The translations under genes and the position numbers were made by a program. Below, piece by piece: positions 57,476 through 64,000 of a DNA stretch of 64,000 nt. The DNA lies in NCBI RefSeq assembly GCF_001577835.2, contig NC_029519.1, positions 26,262,045 through 26,326,044 on the forward strand. Direction: 5' to 3'. This DNA comes from Coturnix japonica (lineage: Eukaryota; Chordata; Aves; Galliformes; Phasianidae). Position 1 is the stretch's first letter, and every line of letters begins with the position of its first letter. The notes under the pieces are model-generated. The model did not search any database and was not told the DNA's origin. It was given only the letters and a program-made list of their open reading frames with translations.

Positions 57476-60214
57476 CCATCTTCATATTCTCTTTTTGAAG
57501 TTTTGAGCAATACAAGTTGTTTGTAAAACTAACATGGCTCAGTCTATTCTCTATTGCTATTGAATTCAGGCAAACTTTATAAATACATATCTATCAAACT
57601 GACATCATCCTGAAGGTGTTTTCTTCCGTGCCTTTCTTTCTACCAATCAACCTTTCTTCCTTCATTCTTTGTAATCCTGAAGTATCCTTTTTACTTGCTT
57701 TTGAGTCATACTGACACTGAGGATTATTTTTTATTGTTTTCATTGTTTAAATCTTATCCTAACTCCTATTTGCCTTCATCTTTCACAGCCTCTCTTCATC
57801 TCAGTGTGCTTCACAGCACATTCTTGTCTTCTGCTCCCAGGAAAGCCTTCTGTAATTCCATCTGTCTTTCAAAGGCACTTACCCCTGCAAGATACCAACC
57901 ACATCTACAAATACTCTGAGAACAGGCTGCAGGCATAAAGCTATTCTGCATGAGATTTTGCTGAGGATGTCGGAGCTAACTCTATTCCATATCATAAGAC
58001 TGCACCCCTTCCTCAGCAATGTATGCATCCCAGTTGATGAAGCAAATAGGGACAAGGCATGGACAGACACAATACTTTTCTAATTTATACCTCCTACATG
58101 ACAAGGAAATTCTTTGATAGGCTGTTAATTACTCGTATGACCTACCGTAACACCCATTTTCTCCATTACAATACCTGAAACTAAGACCTAAGTCAATGCC
58201 ATAACATGGAAGACTTACTGCAAGAATATAATGGAATCAAATCAGTGATTCCATAACTTTAATTAACATTTTAAATAAATATTTAATCAAACATTAGTAA
58301 ACCTAGAGTCTGGGGAAAAATTTGCTGAAAGAGTGATTGATAACAGAATAAAAACAATGAGAAAGCACAGGAAAGAACAAAGCCACAGGAGGGTCTGTTT
58401 AAGGGTAGGCATGAAAGTGTGGCAGTGATGTATTATATTTGTGATATTGCAATACTGCTGCAGCTACACAGGCAAAAACACAAAAGGTATTCCCACTGTC
58501 AATTCTGGACAACTGGGTCAGGTGTAACTGACTCCTCGTCTTCATTCGTTCAGATGCCTGTACAGTCATTACAGAGGGATAAGGACACAGATGAATGCTC
58601 ATCTTGACTGAAAGTAGACAGAAATTGATGAATAAAACTCCCTGTAGAGAAGAATACGAAGCAATAATACTTCAGCTGGCCTTCACAAGCTAACAGGAAT
58701 GATGTAGCTGTGCTAATTTCCCAGACAGATAAAATGAGCCCAGGGAGAGCTCCAGAATAATTGTATCTTGAAAGACTTAACCTTTAAGCTCAGAGATATG
58801 CATTTGTTTGCCTTATTATCAAGGTTAATATAAAGCACATTTCACAAAACAGCCAGCAAAACCTGTGAAAAGTATATCTCCCAAATTGGAGCCCTTTTCT
58901 CTTTACAAGTATATAAAAAGGAAACCTTAACAATTTCAAGCTAGGACTGCAAGATATTGAAATTTTGGGACACTTCTCATTATTTAATGCCTTCATTTAA
59001 CGTTCAGATCAAAATAATTTGATCCTTTGTGGTGGTCATCCAAACGATCCTATTTGTTACATTAATTCTGCAAAGAGCAGATCTGCAGCTCCTGCTCAAA
59101 AATCCCGCACTAATCCTCATCCAATAAAAGGCTTGTCGTGTATTAGTATTTAATGAGAAGCTAGTGACAAGATGGAACACTTTGCACTGATATACGTACC
59201 TAAATTACTAAATTAATGGATGGATCACATCCAAAAATGTTCTGTTTCATGCAGGACAGTCTCTTCTTTGCATCTGGTCATTACTATGTAACCTGGGATT
59301 ATAACAGTATCTCCTGTATTCCATCCTTCTCCTTTTCTGCATGATGACTGGGCCATGAAGATCAACGACCCTGAGATGGCTTTGCTACTAAGGCAAGGAA
59401 TCTCCTCCAGAGGTCACTTGCAGTCCAGGTGCGCCTATTTAGAGGAAAATACTGTGACTGTACAGACAGATTATTCCTTTAATTCCAATTTTGAAAACTC
59501 AAGAAGTAGCAAACAATTGTACTGCCCTGTGGTTTTCTGCAGGTTTCTAATTACAACTGTCTCTGATTTTTTTATGTTTTATTTTTTTAGTGAAAGATAA
59601 GAGATTTTACATACAGACATACGGTGAAAAAATCCTGCAAGACCCACTAAACTTCTTTTACTATTAATGGCAGTTCTTCCTTTTCTCAAGAAGAAATGTA
59701 GATCTAGTTGAAATCAGAGGAGCAGCAAAGCACTTGTTCCAATTCAGTGCATGCAAACAGCAAGATCTATTGGTAACAGAGGCAGCTGAAGACAATGGAA
59801 CACAGGTGTGAGCCACTTGACTTGTCACAGATAAAATACACAAGCTGCAAGCACACGGGTAAGCTACTGGTTTTCAACCAAGCAGGAAGTTAATTGAATA
59901 TCTAAGTTGAGAAGAAGCCAGATATGTGGCAATACTTGTAAGAAATGAGATTTGTAGCACAGCATATAAAGAAAGGAAGAGAAAGTATGCTAAGCATATT
60001 CAGAGAAACAGGACTTGCATGTAAATTGGTTCATCGAACAAAAATACACCCAGATAATGGCTACCTTAATGTCATCCATTTTTGTCCCAGAAGCAATCCT
60101 AGGAAGCACTTAAGTCATTGGAAAACTAATGCTGTTTTGTAAAATGATTATTAATTTACTTATTTATTTTGTATGCAACCAACTAAAGTTATTTTAAATT
60201 ACCTTTGAGAAATA
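57476..60214. other. Intergenic, no gene recognised
   Basis: No coding exon, RNA gene or repeat family recognised. Confidence 0.5.
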
Positions 60215-60603
60215 TAGAAAGGTCTCACGAGAGCAGAGGGGCAGAATCCCTCCCTTGACTTTCTGGACATGCTTCTCATGACACAGTCCTGGGTATAGTT
60301 GGCCCTCTGGGCTACAAGTGCACATTGCTGGCTCTTGTTTAAACTTTCATCAGTTAGTAGTCCCAAGCCCTTCTCCTCAGGGCTGCTCTCAGGCCATTCA
60401 CTGCCCAACCTGTATCTGCGCTTGAGATTGTCCTGACGCAGGTGCAGGACCTTGTGCATGGCCTTGCTGAACTTCATGAAGTTGGTTTGGGCTCACCTCT
60501 CAAGCCTGCCCAAGTCCCTCTGGATGGCATTCCTTCCTTCTAGGTTGCCAGCAGTACCACTCAGCTTGGCCTGCAAACTTGCTGAGGGTGCACTCAATCC
60601 CAA
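60215..60603 (-). mobile_element. CR1 LINE internal fragment, antisense
   Basis: Antisense to the part of CR1 upstream of its 3' end: 'CAGAGGGGCAGAATCCCTCC', 'AGTCCCAAGCCCTTCTCC', 'GCAGGTGCAGGACCTTG', 'GTCCCTCTGGATGGCAT' and 'AACTTGCTGAGGGTGCACTC'. It comes from a different segment of the element from the 3'-tip copies. It carries a 92-codon open frame on the minus strand (60199-60477), but no functional domain is visible. Confidence 0.9.
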
Positions 60604-60689
60604 TTGGATATCAATCAGAGCCTGCTGAAGAAGAGCAAAACTTTTTATGAAAGTAGGACTATAAGGTATAACTAAATATTCTTCACAAG

Positions 60690-60775
60690 TGGTAGTGGCT
60701 TAGACACCTTGTTTGCGAAGGAGAATGGACTAGGTGACTTCTAGCATCTCTTTCAATCTTTTCTGTAATTTCTTA
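60690..60775 (+). mobile_element. Probable decayed CR1 3'-end remnant, sense
   Basis: The stretch 'GGACTAGGTGACTTCTAGCA' followed by 'TCTTTCAATCTTTTCTGTAA' resembles the CR1 block GGACTAGATGACCTCT...CCTTCCAACC...TTCTGTGA in degraded form. Its orientation is opposite to the CR1 copy just left of it, so it is a separate insertion. The similarity is weak. Confidence 0.5.
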
Positions 60776-63700
60776 CTACTTCATGGTGAGCTTTCTCGGA
60801 AGGGCTGAACATCTGGTTGAGCTAAAAAGATAATTACTTTCAATGAGAGCATGATTCTTATCTCATTAGGTATCTTCAAGAGTGTTGCATAATGCTAAAC
60901 ACATTATCCAGGTCCTAGGGAGCTTTCCCAAGTTAAAAAACAAACAAACAAAAAACCAACAATACTGCAACTGTTCTCTACCTGAAGTTTCATCTGAATG
61001 GCATCATGAAATTATTAATGACACTGACAGCTTTTCACCTCTTTTTTGTCATTGGTTTTCTTTTTCTGCTATTTAAAGAAAAAAAATAAAGGAAAAATAC
61101 AATTCTGGTCTCCTTTCTCATGTTGATAATTTGCTGTCTTCAGGGTACTTAGAAAAAATCCCTATTGTTTCTACATGTTTGCACAGGTAGGAAATTTGAC
61201 CTTTCATGCAGATTTTGCCTTTATTGATATCGTCTGACACAAGTGAAGACTGCTCCTGTTTAAAGTAATTGGATTAATGCAAACATTCTCTGAGCCTTCC
61301 TCAAACTAGTATAAATGGTCTGACATTAAATGAGGTTGAAAACTCCCCTATAAACTACCACTGCTGTTATTAAATTTAATTAAGATAGAAAAGCAAGCAG
61401 TTTAAATAGGAATGCATTGCACAAAAATGGCAGCACAGAAAAATGAGTCTGATGTTGCCATTAAAGGTAATTGGAAGCAAGGGTTTCTAAACAACAATGT
61501 AATTAACGGGCTAATGAATACTATATTAAGATTGTTATTAACAGTGAAATCTGCAAACATTCATAGAAAACTAGTTAGAGATAAAACACAATTAGAGATA
61601 TTACAAGGTAAAAATCTACAATCAAATTAAACAGCAGTTTAGCTTCTGCTGATACAGTGCTCCTACCACACAGTAGTAATAAAACCTTTTGCCAATTCAC
61701 TCCTTTCTTCTATCAAATTCAGTGATAATTACTTTGCTATAAAATGTGTGCTTTGACAAATTCTGTCATTCTAAAATTCTGCGTAGATTTCACAAAAGCA
61801 GCTGGTATTAGATCTAACATGCCTTTCTCACTGAGTGTGGTTTGTTTCATTCTGTTGCCAAAAAATGAACAACTGTTGTTTGAGCATAAAAACTACCTTT
61901 GTGAGTTTGGGCTCAGGTATGTAACTACAATTCCCCATTGTCCTGAGTTCAATTGATAATAGCTGGTATTAGTTTTAGTTAGAAACAGATGCTCTACAGA
62001 GCAGCACTTTGATACTAGAGGCTCTTCCGCAACTCAAATGTAATCGGTTGGTAAGAAAGTTAATTAAACAGATTTGTGACTGATCTTTTCAGGTTGATTT
62101 CTGAAACATTTGTGTGTGTGTTGTACAACCTGCTCTAAACAAGATATGTTTATGTTCTGTTAAAGTTGTCTGCTTGCAACGCTGACTAAAAAGATCTGAC
62201 TTTCAAAACAAGTAGACAAATATAATCTCAATGGACTTAACATATTCAAAAAAGTTAGTGTTTTCCCAGAAACTGTAAGTAGACAAACATATACGCCTCA
62301 AAGTAATATAAAGAATGCCAGGTGACAGACAAAACACCTGTTTTTTGTTTGCAGAGACAATGTATGCCTAAATTTCAGGATTTCATAAAAAATCTGAGAG
62401 GAAAATGATTAGAATTGAAAATAAATATTTTAGTAGTTGGGAAAATAGGATACAAAACTAAATGCATGATTACAAAAAGGAAGGAAAAAGTAATAAGCAC
62501 TTTTCAGTAGCCACAATGGACCAAATTTTTTCAGATGACCTTACAAAGAATTCCAGTCTATTGAGTATTTTTGCAGTTCAGAAAGGCTCAGCTTTCATCA
62601 AGAAAAATAATTTTGAGTGTTCAGATCTGAACAAAATATAAAATTATAAGCTATCATATAAATCAGTATCATAAGCAATAGCCAATCTGCTCAATAGACA
62701 CATGAAAAATTATACAATTCCCTTTGTCTGTTCAAATAAACATCCGTAGGTACATCCTTAATTGGCCCTCCAAAAGAAACTGGAGCATGTTAAACAAAGC
62801 ATCATAATACATCTTCAAACCAACTCAAATACGTACTGTGGGAAACGAGAAACAAAAGCATCTGGAGGAGACAGAAAGAGAAAAAAAAAAAAAAGGCAAT
62901 GGCAATCTGAAGGGGAAATGTGGTTTAAATAAACCCAAGGCCACCTTGTATCTGTCAACTCAAAAATGTTAATTTCTTCATATTCAAATATTTTCTTCAC
63001 AGTAATCACTGTGACATAGAGAAAATTGTAGAGCAACTATTCCTTTGCTGGCATCAAAGACATTGACTCATTTTAACTAAAAATTCCTGTATTAAATTTT
63101 TGCTTCACTTTCTTTGGTAAAGCCAGAATATTAAGTTTTGTCTATGCTCAGTTATGTGGACAGAATGAAACAGTAAAAATATCAACAAACTGGTCAAACT
63201 GAATTCTGAAAGAAACTGCACCTTGCAAGATAAAAATTACTTCAGCAGCTCCCAGGTGAAAAGCTGCATTTGGCATACACATTTTTAAGCTTCCAGTCCC
63301 CTGAAAGGAAAGTGTATACTTTTACTCTTAGATTGCTATTGAAGTGAAATGAACTAAGGTAGTTCAGTCCCCAGATGGGAGACAACACACTGTGGGCATT
63401 CTAAACCTTTCACCTATACATATTACTTCAATTGCTTTGCCTTCATTTCCTTATTCTCTCTACCCTTATGCGGGTTCTTATGACAAGTTCAGATTTATGT
63501 AAAACACTTCTTGGTTGTTGATGGAAATGAAATGCGATAAAACAAAACCCATATTATACCACTAAATAGAATAACCCAGAGGAATCTTCCCAAAATTGAG
63601 AGCAAAAGCAGAACTTTTAATTCAGGCAAGAATGCTTCGCGATTGAGCCTTGATGCTCCTCAAAGCCAGTGGGAAAAAGCACCACCTGTTTCAACAAACT

Positions 63701-64000
63701 AGAAATCAAAACTCATCTTTACCTCAGAGTAAAGGATCATCTTAGTCATGCTACTGACAGTAATAATAAAAGGTTTTTTTGAAGTAGTCAATCCTTTTTC
63801 TGTTCTACTGCGAGTTGCTTTATGTCTGAAAGAGATTGACTTTTGTACAGCTCAGAAAATAGATGCACACACTGTTTTAAGCTACAGCAGTAGCAAAGAT
63901 TCAGTCCAGCTAGCTTTCTATCAGACAAGGCATGTTTCAGCAAATTTAGGGTTATGTGGGGTTAGTGTGTTTCAGTATATTTAGAGCCACATGGATTTAT
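60776..64000. other. Intergenic to window end, no gene recognised
   Basis: AT-rich DNA without a recognised exon. The part 61370-61560 is dense in homeodomain-type cores (see findings). A poly-A run is at 62881-62894. Confidence 0.5.
61370..61560. promoter_or_regulatory. Candidate regulatory element rich in homeodomain cores
   Basis: TTTAATTAA at 61375-61383, GGTAATTGG near 61466-61474, GTAATTAAC near 61499-61507 and CTAATGA at 61511-61517 lie within 150 bases, with a SOX-like ACAATG at about 61494-61499 and an ATTGCACAA near 61416-61424. The arrangement is typical of developmental non-coding elements, but an AT-rich background makes such motifs common. Confidence 0.2.

Noticed and set aside
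12060-64000. IL15 exons, expected downstream of ZNF330 by synteny
   Set aside because: I looked for the cytokine's cysteine-bearing helix signatures in the open frames and found none; the gene is probably beyond the window.

Overview
The window looks like nuclear DNA from a bird, most likely galliform or another neognath. The only interspersed repeats I can recognise are fragments of CR1 LINEs, with the typical 3' end that closes in repeats of an ATTCTATG-like octamer. I see no Alu, B1 or MIR-like SINEs. Introns are short, and the one gene I can reconstruct encodes a protein nearly identical, as I remember it, to its mammalian orthologue. Other CR1-bearing reptiles cannot be excluded from sequence alone.

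Region 1 (1-1980) is upstream flank. It holds a small CpG-bearing patch with a CTCF-like motif near 383-397 and a CR1 fragment at about 1239-1441.

Region 2 (about 1980-12060) is a complete gene, ZNF330 (also called NOA36, nucleolar autoantigen 36). It has a CpG-island promoter, one untranslated first exon and nine coding exons. Joined, these give an uninterrupted 320-residue cysteine-rich zinc-binding protein with a basic N-terminus and an acidic C-terminal tail. Every intron has GT-AG ends. One coding exon is only 20 nt long, and the intron after it has a run of 15 C in its polypyrimidine tract.

Region 3 (about 12060-64000) is roughly 52 kb in which I find no convincing protein-coding gene. 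It contains eight recognisable CR1 fragments or remnants, all at or beyond 37 kb and most on the minus strand, plus simple repeats and two short minisatellites. It also has several AT-rich, homeobox- or SOX/E-box-rich stretches that could be conserved regulatory elements, and one isolated CpG-rich patch near 26.1 kb followed by a plausible splice donor (a possible non-coding RNA start). In vertebrates ZNF330 lies between RNF150 and IL15/INPP4B. By synteny this desert is probably the ZNF330-IL15 interval, but I recognise no IL15 or RNF150 exon here.

I found no CRISPR array, operon, intact mobile element, recognisable retrovirus-like element or clearly new biological system. The most checkable leads are the CpG patch at 26.1 kb, the microexon with its poly-C tract, and the candidate regulatory clusters.
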